A program made the translations under genes and the position numbers. DNA of 64,000 bases from Moniliophthora roreri (Eukaryota; Basidiomycota; Agaricomycetes; Agaricales; Marasmiaceae): NCBI GenBank assembly GCA_001466705.2, contig LATX02000001.1, positions 1,488,001 to 1,552,000 on the forward strand. The letters are read 5' to 3'. The notes under the pieces were generated by a model. That model searched no databases, was not told where the DNA came from, and saw nothing but the letters and a program-made list of their open reading frames with translations. Below are positions 53,243 through 64,000 of this stretch, piece by piece (position 1 is the first letter of the stretch; each line of letters begins with the position of its first letter).

Positions 53243-56200
53243 TTATGCCATCATCTCATCAATATCTACTCCAGTGAGAACCTGTTCTCGATCGTCGACT
53301 GTCATCGATTTCCTTTATTGCTTCGAAAATTGACCCTAGCGCTATCCAACCAAAGCTCTGTGCACCGATTGTGCTCTTTGGACGGGTTATTGCGAGTTCC
53401 CAAGCCACCCACGCATACTCCAGTGACTTTTCAGCTGTCAGGCTATCATCGCCTTCCAATTCCTCCCTAACGCCCCGCACTAGAATATCTGTTTGTTCAC
53501 TGAGAAACATTTAGTTGTTGTAACGTACTCTTCAATTTAATTTTGCAATGGGGATTGCTCACCGTAATTTGGCCATCAAGTCTTTTCGTCTTCTAGGCTG
53601 GGACGTTTTTTGAGCAATGGTGCCGATGATAGCTTCCTCTTCGGACAGCAAAGACATCCGCGAATGCGAAAGCGTATTACTGTTCATTATTTGGGTTACC
53701 TCTGCACAGAATCGCTTGAAAATTTGGGCAACATGTTCCCGCATCTCCTGATCTGGCTCCTCAGGAATCCGGATATATTGGCCAACATGCTCCTCCAAAA
53801 CTTCGACGAGGGGGTTATCGGGTATACGGATGTGTGCCAAAGAACGAGCGAGATTATTGACACTTCCACCACTGCCATCCCGACCATCCCGGATACGCCG
53901 ACGTTGGTCTCTTCCGAGAGGTACATTGGTTTGTAAAGGAGGCAAATCAATTCTTCGGAAGAGACGGCCTATTGCACGCTGGCTCGGGTAATAATTCGTG
54001 TTGCTCGAAACGTTGGCCGTTTCAGGTGCTTGGTAGTCAGGCTTTGCTTTGAACTTGAGCTTCGGGATGGACTTGTGGGGAACTGGCATCCCTGTTTTCG
54101 GATAGTCAACGGCGAGGCTATGGAGCTCAGCCAGCTTAAGGCAATCGGGGTCCAAGATTCCTTGCTGACTTTGATCGGCTATGATCAACCAGTTCGTGGC
54201 GATTATTCCGAGTAACTACAGCCTTTGAATCAGTAATCAAAAGAGGAAAACAGTGATCGCTCCTCACATTACTATTAATGTACTCCATAACAAACTCTGC
54301 CACGTCCGCTATGGTGCTTGGACGATCAAGCATCTTTTTCTCTGCTGTTTTATACTCTGCGGGTTGGTAATTGTTTGCAGGTGTGAATTCCGGAAGTTTA
54401 CTCAATGGAATGAGATTGTAATCGTCGCCATCAAGGTCTCCCCCTCCTAGAAAGGAAGGTAGCGGTCTGGCACCTGAAAAACGATAGCATTGAAAGAAAG
54501 CCTGTGGCATAGAAACGAGAACAAGTACCTTTGATAGAAAAAACAACAGTATTGGGCAAGTGTTCATGAGCAAAGCATGAACCTTCTGGTGGTTTGCCTA
54601 TGGCATGCACCACCTGCACATCCCCGGGATGTATAGTAGGAGATCGAGAGATGAGAACTGGGCCCTCCAGATAGATTGCCGGTTTATCAATGGGCTTCAC
54701 ACAAGCAAAAATCTCATCTTCCTCGAGATGACCGTGAACGTCTGCGACACCGACAAGAGTCCAACATCCAGGAACTGGTATTCTGGCTCGGTTTTTCAGC
54801 ATGCGAAGGACGTGGTGGACAGCAAACTGCAGCATTTGATGGTAGAATGGATCCCAATCCATGTTGTTGATCCCAAGGCGAGAAAGATTGAGCATGACTG
54901 AGGTCAAGCGGAAAGAAGTTCCCAGACCAAAAGTCTCAAGCATTCGTGCAGCATCGACCAAGTTTTTGGTAGCCTGTTGTACCTCGTGTACTGCCTTATC
55001 CTGATACTTCTCGAAGGTCTCATATGGAACACCAAGCCCTTCGAGGAGCATGATCAAAGGGCGATTAAGGTAATAGTTCATTGGCCTATCGAAGGCTCGA
55101 GCAATTTCGACGTTGTTGGATTCCGGTGCTTGGAACTTGATCATGGACGGCCGGAGGGTTAAAACGCGACCTTTGAGTTTGTAGTCAATTGATAACATGC
55201 CTTTGGAACCCATGAGCCTGATCTGGTATGCTGCGACTTTCGTCCGATTTCTTCGAGAACGACGTTTTGTTGCCTTCAACTCCTTCCAAATCTCCCGCGC
55301 CAACTCCCGGGACATGGTGCCCACGCCATCTGTGAAGGTATACTCCCCATTTACAGTTGTGATGTCGTTTGATAGAAGGATCTCCTCTACCTCCACCTCT
55401 GTGGCATCTGTGGCAGTAAATGCTTGAGATATTCTCGCTGCATACCGCGCTGGACAGCGAATCAGGTCAGGATCTTTCGCAAAATCGCCGATTCCGTTGA
55501 TAATAGCAGCTGCATCAACCCGCCCTAGCCGCGGGTCTTGGAAAGGCTTCACAAACCTAGACGACACTCTTCATCAAGACATGTGATATCAAGAAAGCTC
55601 TTCACTCACCACACAGCGTGTTCCTTCAGGGCTGACTGTGAGTATGCAAGAAAGGTGAACTTCCGGCCAGCTATTGTCAAACCCTCCAGCAGAAGTTCCC
55701 CGACTCGATGCCTGATGAAACCTGGTCCATCCATGTCTCTGTCGAACCGATACTGCATGCTGCCTTCGTCGAGGAAGCTGACTCGCAAGAAACATTCATG
55801 ATACTTCTGATCATAGGATCGAATGACCCTATTAGAGCGGTCTAGAAACGGACCATCCAGATACATCGTGGTAGGCGTGATTGTGACATGGAGGGAGTCG
55901 AATAATCTTCCCTCGGAGGGTATAAGCGAGGGAGCTTTGACCTGATCCGCGAACGACTTTTCCGCAAGCAAAAAACATTCCTCGACTGTTCCATCGAGAC
56001 CCTCCCGCCACATTTCGTCAAGCGAATGCCCAAAATGCTTGAGAAACTTGCTAGTATGGCGTGTTCCACGATCTCTGGTCATGCGTAAGATATGATGCAT
56101 GATTCCGACCATTTCTTGTGGATCCAGGCTAAGTTCCCGCATCAATTTCTCGAGCTGAAATGCGACAGGCCAACTCGCTCGCCGAAAGTTCAAGTTCAGA

Positions 56201-57120
56201 ATCTCCATGATCTCGCGAGAGAACAAATCCCGTCGTTCTAATGGATGTTCGTAATCGCGAATGGAGTGCATCTGAGCGGTCCTTCCCAGATCCTTGAAAA
56301 TCCGGAGGTCACGTTCCGAACGACAGGTCAGACGCAACGATTCCGACGTGAAGGGTGCAACCCTTTCGTGGCCGGGGACGGGAAGGAAGGGAAGGCGCTG
56401 CCGAAGTGACCCCGGTGTAGCTGGTTCAGTCTCGAACGATGGTGCATGGTCGAGACTGAGGAAAATGACAGGATCCTTTGTGTGATACAAGTACGTGTGT
56501 GCCTGCAAGATGTCAGAAAGCCGAACTGCAATCGCCAGTCGACCCGAAGGATAGGATGGATGCTCAAATCTTATCCGAAGCTCCCGCCGATCGAGATTGA
56601 GTGATAGTTTCCCTGTAGGAGCACACTGAAGTTCCCACTCTGAAGAGTAAACATAATCACGACATTCCCATCCAAAGCTAAGGGAGGTGATCTCGACGGT
56701 AGTAGAAGCGGTGAATTGTTCAAGCCTTTCCCTTTCCTCTATAGCAGCAGGATCGACGTATGGCTCCTTGGATATCTTTTGTACTATATCCGTTCGAGCA
56801 CGATTCTTACTCGGGAAGAACTTGACCCTACGGCTGCCGAAAAGTACCGTTTGGGTTGGTGAGGGACGCCCATCCAGTTCTCCATATTCGAGAAGAAACT
56901 TTTGCCCCAACTCGACGGAATGTAGCGTTAAAAGACCCTTGCCAGAATGATTACGTCGTCCTCGTCTGGGATTCGTATCGGGAAAAAGACGAACATTGAA
57001 GTTCAGCGGTAAGTTGCTGAACAAACCAGCGTAGCCTGGCCCATGGAAGATAGAAGCCAGTCGTCTAATGACGTCGTTGGTGTTGGTACTGTAGGTGATA
57101 TCGCTCATGAAGACCTCCAT
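53243..57120 (-). CDS. cellular RNA-dependent RNA polymerase (quelling/RNAi, QDE-1/Rdp1 family)
   Basis: Eukaryotic RdRP that makes double-stranded RNA for small-RNA silencing. The start is MEVFMSDITYSTNTNDVIRR at 57120 (an in-frame Met at 57180 is also possible). The N-terminal RNA-recognition-like region has LASIFHGPGYAGLF. Two exons carry the catalytic neck and double-psi barrel: NGEYTFTDGVGTMSRELARE, AYQIRLMGSKGMLSIDYKLK, LRPSMIKFQAPESNNVEIAR, PVLISRSPTIHPGDVQVVHA, LPNTVVFSIKG, then, across a TTTCAG acceptor, ARPLPSFLGGGDLDGDDYNL with the metal-binding DLDGD. The C-terminal head includes LGIIATNWLIIADQSQQGIL, DPDCLKLAELHSLAVDYPKT and GRLFRRIDLPPL, and ends at 53243. About 1150-1200 residues; every expected block is present, so it looks functional. 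Confidence 0.92.
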
Positions 57121-57954
57121 GATCGAGGTCTTGAGGAGCGAAGTGCTGGGATGAAAAGCATCGCCTGCGGTCGTTATCAATGCATTGGTCAGCTGTTATC
57201 ACGATCTTTTCCGCTCTACATCAAAGCTGTTGAAGTCCTAATACAACTACGGCTATCCCACTTCCAAACTCCCCTCTGTTCCTTCATCCTTATTAATGAG
57301 CTCCGGCTTTGTGTTCTGATGGAGGCAGTATGGGGGTATTATTTGAATACTCATGTGGATGAAAGGAAAGAGCCCGGACGACATCAGGTGTACGATCTCA
57401 TGCCGACTTCTGGGGCACTTGGAACTCGTAGTTGAAGCGTATCCAGAAGTCTTCAGTCTTCAACGATTTTGTGCTGATGGCAATATCTCATTGATTTCTC
57501 GCCGCCCGACCTTCAACTTGTCCTCAATGACGTGCTAGGCTAGCCATGAATGCTTGCAAGGATATCGAGTTGTATATACGACGTACCACGTCCGTAATGT
57601 ACTTATTCCTTTCGAGTTCGCTGCGAATCCAAGCTATGGTCTCACGGCGAGCAATTCGGTTTGGAATGACTAAGTTGTGGTGTTTGAGTATGTAAACGCT
57701 TTTCTCTGACGGAAATTGGATGAACCTCTCGAAGAACGAATGGCATGTCGGTAGAGGTCCAGTACTTGCTTGCGAAGAATGAAATGTTTGAGAGTGAGAT
57801 TGTGCATCGTGTAAAAGAAATTTTCGGGTCGGCTATACTTACATGTGGCACACTGCTGAATTCAAGTCCCGCTTGAGTGGAGGTCAACTCTGACTCTGAC
57901 CTGCAAATTCGTCCTTTGCTCACTGTTCTGCAATTTTTTCCCTTACTCTCGTCG
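57121..57954. promoter_or_regulatory. divergent intergenic, about 830 bp, RdRP / 4E-T-like
   Basis: Upstream of both the RdRP (minus) and the 4E-T-like gene (plus). Open frames here (57043-57435, 57642-58028) have no recognisable product. A pyrimidine-rich stretch lies just before the ATG at 57955. Confidence 0.4.
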
Positions 57955-60900
57955 ATGGATGTCTCCAATTCTGCAGATGTCTCTACAGAACTCTCTGCAG
58001 TGCCCGAAAATGTGGCCAATGATGACACTCAGCCAGCACAGTTCCAAGATTCACCCAACCAGGCAGAACAAGACCATGGAACCTCGTCACCCCCTTCCCG
58101 ACCTTTACAAATATACACAAAAGCTCAAATAATTGCTTTGCACAAGTCCCCTCTGGTTTCGGTACCCACTGGAATGCCAGAGTTGAAGGATTGGTTTGGG
58201 TGCGTCTATTTGCAACTCATGTCGAAGCCTCCATGTCAACCATCATTTTAGAACCGAAAATGAACAAAATCTGAATAGAAAAGATTCTGAACCTACCACG
58301 CCGAATAGTGGCCGTGAAAGGCGGTAAGCTATGCTTTGATTTTCGGTAGATTGTCCGCTGAGAACAGCACCCTGTCTAGATTCCGACGCGACGCAGATGA
58401 TGGTGGTATGGGTCTCCGCACCACTTGCTCAATTTTCAAGCCTCTGACCTCTGGTTTTTTAGCAGAACTACCTTCTCGTCCATCTTTCCGATCTGCTGCC
58501 TCCCAACCATCGCAAATGGGCAACTTCAAACACCAGTCAATGCGTTCAAATGACCGTGATCGTGACCTCGATAGAGACAGAGAAGGGCAAGAGAGACTAC
58601 GCAGTGTACGTATTTCATTTGGTTTTTCTTTGACCGTCATATTTATGAAGTTCCTAGTTATCCGACAAATTCGACAGAGACCGGCTGTCTATCTCTGGAG
58701 TACGAAATAAGGACAGAGATCTAGCACCACACTTCGCTGCCGGCTCCAGTAGGACCACTCAACAACAAGGCACTATTGCTAACCGTCGTGCAGAAAACAG
58801 GGAGGCAAGTAAGAAAAAAGTTGGAGAAGCTAGTGAAGACTGGAGGCGAGGTACGTACCAGCAGTAAATTCTCATCATTTGCCTTCTAATCTACATTTCT
58901 GAAAGGTGGAGACACCCGTCGGATAGATAGTAAGATTTCTGAACGTTTGTGATGTCTCTGGTTTCTAACTCACCCGAATCAGGAACGGAGAATGGGCGAG
59001 GCGAGCGTGAAGATAAGGAGAGGCCTCGGTCTCGAGTTCGCGACTCATCTCGTGGTCGAAGAGATTCTTCGCCCTCTCGTCGGGACCGTGATGATCGCAG
59101 AGAACGCGACCGTGATGACAACGACGACGACCCCCGTCGGTGGAGAGATGACGGGAAGAGGGATGAGAGAATGGCCGCGAGGCGTGAACGTGAGCGCGGC
59201 CGAGATAAGCCCCCACATGAAAATCCTTGGGAATCCGGTGGCGATCGTCGTTGGGCAATACCTGAAGACAGGGATGTGCGAGCCAAGAAGGGAGCTCCAA
59301 GGGAGAAAAGGTCTACCGGTGCGGAGGAAGCCAGGGAGCGGGAGAAAGAAAAAGAGCCAGCCTGGATGGATACGTATATTCCGCCTTCATCAGGTGGCGG
59401 TATTCTGGGGGGCAAGAGTACTGATGGGGAACTGGATGGTATACAGGCGTGGAAGAAGAATATGAAAGAGAAGGAACAGAAAGCTAAAGCCCCGAAGCCG
59501 ACAGAGGCTCCATCGGGTCTGGCAGTTCCTGAATCCTCTGAAGAGCCTATGGATGAAATCCAGCAATTTAAGAAGATGATGCAGAAGGCGCAGAAACAGA
59601 GGGCCGATTCTCCACCAGATGCAGGGCCTGCTTCGGCGTCTGCCACAAAATTACCCGATTCTTTAGGTATGGTTTCAGCCTTCTCTCATCTCTGGCGATG
59701 ACACTAATCAAATCATCAGTCCCCGACTCCGTCGAAGTCGGCAAACCACTAGAAGCAACAGCTCCAACGAAGACCAACCAATCCATTACGACGGATCCTT
59801 CGCGATCTCTGCTCTCTCTTCTCACACCTAATGACAATGCTCGGAGTACTCCGCAAGCAACTCAACCATCATCAGGGCCAACGGTACCTTTGAAGCAAAC
59901 GGAGCCTGGGTCACTTACTGTAGATAGGTCATCCGGAAACCCTTCGCCCTCTCCGGGGGGTCACAGCTCTCCTCCACAAGGCTCCAGGCTTCTCGCCCTT
60001 GGTGGCAAAGCTGTCGCTAAACAGTCGCTTCAGAGCATTCCCAGTGATGTCGTCGTGGCACCATATGCTCAGCCCATACAAAAGCCTTCCCCGTCTCCAT
60101 TATCTGCTCTGCTTGGACCACAAGCTGAGTCGAACCCCAGCTCTGTGAAACCTCCGTTACGCTCTGCCACTGGTTTCTCACCTTTCGACGAACAGCGAGA
60201 ACTTGCCGAATCCCTTCGTCGCTCTTCGAGCGACCGCATGAATGCTCTCGCTGAAGGAGGCATGAGCATGTTTGACTCATCTAGCCTCGATTATGGAGGT
60301 CCAGCAGCTGGTCACCCAGCTGGTAAGGGCAGTAGATTCGCCAAGTTTTTCGATGCTAAAACCAAAGAAGGCGTCGCACAACCGGCAGTTCCGCCGAAGG
60401 CCACCACCCCAGTGGGATACTCTTCTACATCTCCAATTCCAGGTCCCCGACAGGAAGCACCCCTTGCCAACTCGAATGGTGAACGGACGGTTGAGGAATT
60501 ATTTGCCAAATTAAATATGGGTAATCAATTCCAGGTGAATATTCCTTTAATTGAAGCCCCGTTCTGTAACTAATTCCTTTCAGCCTCAGCGGTCGAATAT
60601 CCCCCCACATTCAGGAGGCGGAAACATGGCTTTCAGTCAACAGTCTCAAAACAATCCCCACGTGTTGCAGCATCAGCAATTCCAATCACAGAACCCCCAC
60701 CTACGCACCGATCCTCGATTAGAACAGTTCATTGAGAGTCGCAACTTCACCCCAGATGGCTTAGTGCCTGGTTTGAGATCAGTGCCGCCTCCTCGTAACC
60801 GCGAAAACGGTGCTATGTTCAATGATCCACTCGATGAAACCGTACTCCTCAACCAACGGATGCCACTACAACAACAGCGCACAATGGATCGATTGTATCC

Positions 60901-61612
60901 TGGACAGCTCCCGACAGGCTTCGGGCAACAGACAGGGCGGAATGTCGGTATACCTGTACAGCAGCAGCAATTCCGTGGCGGCCCCTCTCCAACAATACCC
61001 TCACAACATATTTCCGTGCATAACAATCAGCAAAGACTACCTCCGGGACTAGCCAACCTGGGAGGTAGACCACCCCACGATCCCTCACAGTTGTTGGGCA
61101 TCCAAGGTTTAGGCTCGCAGGGTCTACACGGCGGACTGCAGCATCTAAATCCACAGCAACATCTTGGATTCAACAACTTCCATCCTCAAAACCAAAATAA
61201 CGTCGGATTCGGTGGCGCACAGCTGCAATTACGTGGTCCACCTCCAGGGGGCCTCCAGAATGTCCACCACCAATTAGGAGGGCTCGGTCACCCAGGTAGT
61301 TTGGACCTTCGCAATCCTAACCAAGCACAGCTTCTTGCAATGAGCGGTCTTGGTGCTGGAAATGCTGGAGGTGCTGGAGGTGGGGTTGGAGGTGGATTCA
61401 ATCATCTATCATCTGCACAGTTGCAGAATCCACTCCTCGCTCAGATGCGTCAACAACCGCAGCAACAGCGACCTCCACCTCAGATGCCCCAACATATGAT
61501 GCCTCACATGTTGCCGCCGCATTTGCCACAACAAGGGCCTCCCATGACCGGTAACTCGGCTGCTCAGGATTTAATGGCACTGTTGATGGGAGGGGTTCAT
61601 CATAGAGAATGA
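57955..61612 (+). CDS. eIF4E-transporter (4E-T)-like translational repressor
   Basis: Large mostly disordered protein of about 1000 residues, in eight or so exons. It starts MDVSNSADVSTELSAVPENV. Near residue 55-80 is RPLQIYTKAQIIALHKSPLV, PTGMPELKDWFG - TENEQNL, a YxxxxI-phi helix resembling the eIF4E-binding motif (consensus YxxxxL-phi), placed near the N-terminus as in 4E-T. Then an Arg/Asp-rich region (RDRDLDRDREGQERLR; SRRDRDDRRERDRDD), GIQAWKKNMKEKEQK, DEIQQFKKMMQKAQKQ, and KGSRFAKFFDAKTKEG, which recalls the SRFSRWF element of human 4E-T. The C-terminal third is Gln/Pro/Gly-rich and ends AAQDLMALLMGGVHHRE. This pattern fits a P-body mRNA repressor. Assignment rests on short motifs only. 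Confidence 0.65.
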
Positions 61613-63136
61613 GAGTCATCCGTAAAATGCTTCTTCCTTGATTTTCCGTTTGGTGTAAATCCTTGTCTTATACCATTCGTCCACGGACTTGTGCTTACTG
61701 TATCATTTGCCATTCTGCCTACATATTATCTTTCGCTGGTGTTATTCCAGATCCACTCTACCTACGAAATCTGATGCATTTCTGTTCCTCACCATAGTCT
61801 CCTCGGTGTTTATACGCCACTGTCGTGACGGCGAATTTTGAGCGCCGCACCGTGCTACATGTGCTGTAACATAAGGACAGCGACGCTGCCGACTAGTCGT
61901 GCCCAATTATCTACTAGTGATGACGTAGTCGGTGATTCGGAGTCCAGAACCTCAAGAACGAATGTTCTTTCACGTCTTTCGTATACACTGTAGGCAATGG
62001 CTCGTGCAAAGGCCCTTTGCCGGCTCAACCAACAACAGCCTGGGGGCGAAAGTCTATTTCTAGATTGTGGGCCTCTCGCTTCCATTAGCCTTTGAGACTC
62101 TAGTTTTGCTACGTTTTCCGCAAGGGGACTCGGCGCGAGTTCGCTCGATCATCAAATCGGGCTCGTCGCATCTGTGAAGGGCAAGCATAACGCTCTGCCG
62201 CCTACGAAGCTGTGACGCAGTGCTAACCGACTTGGGCGGTCGTCATATCATTCTGAATGGGAAATTGGTACGTCGAGTGACCCCCCTTGGCCTTAGATCC
62301 TCGTAAAAGTAGAACTACAAGGAGCTGTAGCTGAACTCGGGCTCGGTCATCGGCGTAATATTATATATAATCATCATCATGGCTTGCCGTACCCTCCACC
62401 GGAATCCTTTGAACAGATACTTGTTGAATAGCGCGTCAGCTTTCTGGACCATGAACACCACCAACCTCATATGGTCTGGCTTTTGACATTATACATATAT
62501 CACTGGGGATTCATTCCAACTCCTTGATCGTGCTGGAGGTCTTTGAGAGCCTCACTACCTGACATACGGAATGAAGACATCCTGAGATGGCCGATTGTTC
62601 CGGAGAAGACCTATCCCATATGTTGAACAGTGAACACCTTGCAATTCGGGATCCGTTTTTTGCGGTCAGTGGGGGCGTGGCCGTTGCTCATCAGTTTTTC
62701 TACGCGATGGTTATGGAACCGTACATAAGGGACTCGGATATGTTCGTTCTTTCGTCACTTTCGATCTCAAAACCCAGATACAGGGTCAACGTACTGCACC
62801 GCCCTACTTGCCGTTCAAGACGCCTATGCATCATTCAGACTCCCTCCCCGACGTTTTGCCTGTGGGCCCCAGTGTGCACCATCATCCGGTAGAATTCTGT
62901 TTCCGGATTAGTGGTTTGTTGAAAGGGACACGGACAACTCGGTTTATTAGTCTAACCTGGGTTGCAGATTATGTTGTTCCCCGATAGACAATGCTAACGC
63001 CTAGAGGCAGGCTGCAGTGTCGAGAGATGTAATGAGCGAAGCGATAGGAAGATTCAGAGGCGTCGTAAGCTTTCATGATACTAAACTTGCGTCAATCCGC
63101 TATGCCATACGTTTATGTGCCATCCAGTCTACTGAT
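61613..63136. other. gene-poor stretch, about 1.5 kb
   Basis: No supported gene. Open frames at 61855-62085 (minus) and 62587-62892 (plus) show no conserved motif and no clear splice partners. TATATATAA lies near 62361. It could be a long 3' flank plus decayed DNA. Confidence 0.35.
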
Positions 63137-63526
63137 TCACGTAAAAATCTTTGCACGAGAATACATGTTCTGGTTGTATCTGCCAGCGGAAGTGGAATGG
63201 GAGGTACCTGAAACTCTCTTTTCTTTCAAGCTGCCAATAAGGGAACGAAGTTCTTCGGACACACGCATGGTGACGTGCGAACTTGTCACTTGGTAACCTC
63301 CGAGCCCGTCTGCTAAAGGGTCATACTTGAGTGCGGGGTCTTGAGGATTGGTTTGACATCGTCGAAAAGACAAGTGACCTAGTCGGCGGTCAGAGCGTCC
63401 AAAAGGTTTGAAACTTGCCAAAGGAATCCTGCAGAGCCGAGAAATAGGATTGGGAGCGAAAGATCGCGGGTGGGAGGCCTTTCTGCGGCTGTAGTGGCTG
63501 AGAGCCTCTTCAACGACTGATGGCAC
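63137..63526 (-). CDS. possible unknown gene, low confidence
   Basis: An open minus-strand stretch of up to 129 residues: MPSVVEEALSHYSRRKASHP, RSFAPNPISRLCRIPLASFK, and a better-looking middle TNPQDPALKYDPLADGLGGY, SSHVTMRVSEELRSLIGSLK. The amino-acid composition of the middle part looks protein-like and GT/AG sites flank it, and a short MIRLPS exon is visible near 63613, but the obvious splice to it is out of phase. I recognise no family. It may be a real small gene whose exons I could not join, or chance. Confidence 0.3.
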   Translation of the reverse strand: MPSVVEEALSHYSRRKASHPRSFAPNPISRLCRIPLASFKPFGRSDRRLGHLSFRRCQTNPQDPALKYDPLADGLGGYQVTSSHVTMRVSEELRSLIGSLKEKRVSGTSHSTSAGRYNQNMYSRAKIFT

Positions 63527-64000
63527 CGAAGAGACGACCTTATTTCCACATGGAGGCGTGGAGTTTACATCACGAAGGGAATTCCAAGCCTACTCACTCG
63601 GAAGGCGAATCATGGTTGTTCCAAGGGCGTAAATGAAACGTACAGTTATCGTGTTTATAGCTGTAGTTTGGCGGATGAACACGATCGAGAAGTTTGTGTG
63701 AGCGCATAAATTGAGGCAGATTGCGCATGGGGTGACGTGCAGAATTGGCATCGCATCTATTCGGGCGTCCTGTGGCTGGTCAAGGACGACCCTAGAAATA
63801 ATTGACAGCGAGAGCGGCAGTTGATTTTTACTTGTAATATACTTCTTTTAATGATTGGAGAGTATTACAGATAGACCTGGGTAATTGAGAAGTCTTGAGC
63901 AGATGGATGGTGATGATGGTGATAGTGACTGATGGGAAGGGGTGTATGTGATATAAGGTCTTTTAAGAAAAAAAAACCCATCTCACGTATGCAGCCAGCT
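63527..64000. other. window edge, 474 bp, no gene
   Basis: It holds a short imperfect GATGGT/GGTGAT repeat around 63902-63928 and an A-run near 63966. No coding sequence is supported. Confidence 0.4.

Noticed and set aside
57642..58028. 128-residue minus-strand open frame upstream of the RdRP
   Set aside because: It overlaps the first exon of the 4E-T-like gene on the other strand and shows no domain.
58891..59646. 251-residue minus-strand open frame
   Set aside because: Antisense of the Arg/Asp/Ser-rich part of the 4E-T-like gene; Ser-rich low-complexity sequence only.

Overview
This window is nuclear DNA from a basidiomycete fungus, most likely an Agaricomycete. Genes are packed on both strands and are broken by many short GT-AG introns (about 44-64 nt where I resolved them, often with CTRAY-like branch sites). 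The protein set is eukaryotic and fungal: RNA polymerase subunits, cyclin H, SWI1, Rap1, MMM1 of ERMES, SmD2, pescadillo, an RNA-silencing RdRP and CON-6 conidiation proteins. I see no operons, CRISPR arrays, prokaryotic signals or confident tRNA/rRNA genes. Exon borders quoted to the base were derived by eye from splice signals plus reading-frame and family continuity; other borders are approximate.

Layout. 0.1-8 kb: four minus-strand genes (disordered protein, large helical protein, Pol III subunit RPC5, multipass membrane protein). 8-19 kb: FAP7 adenylate kinase, a GPI-anchored secreted protein, cyclin H, a DUF1764 protein, the ARID subunit SWI1, and an alpha-arrestin. 19-25 kb: Rab5, a secreted alginate-lyase-family protein and an 18-exon peroxisomal-type acyl-CoA synthetase with 14-nt and 4-nt microexons. 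25-28 kb: a decayed-looking gene, then a divergent CON-6 / HVA1-TUDOR pair. 28-38.9 kb: mitochondrial D-2-hydroxyacid dehydrogenase, a very large GYF-domain protein, Rap1, CDK11 and a second CON-6 gene. 38.9-45.6 kb: TTL-domain protein, MMM1, an alpha/beta-hydrolase-like protein without the usual serine, RPB8, and a disordered protein. 45.8-57.2 kb: Sec7-PH Arf GEF, pescadillo, SmD2 and an RdRP. 58-61.6 kb: a 4E-T-like protein. The last 2.4 kb are gene-poor.

The genes are mostly housekeeping (transcription, ribosome assembly, splicing, trafficking, telomere and chromatin), with lineage-specific secreted and disordered proteins between them. The most unusual signal is splicing architecture: coding microexons of 4, 8, 14, 20 and 21 nt, and initiation exons carrying only 3 or 5 coding bases. 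The clearest case is a 4-nt exon that supplies the conserved glutamate of the acyl-CoA synthetase. A second point of interest is the three small stress/spore-type genes (two CON-6, one HVA1), all with TATA boxes; one CON-6 copy carries what looks like a one-base frameshift.
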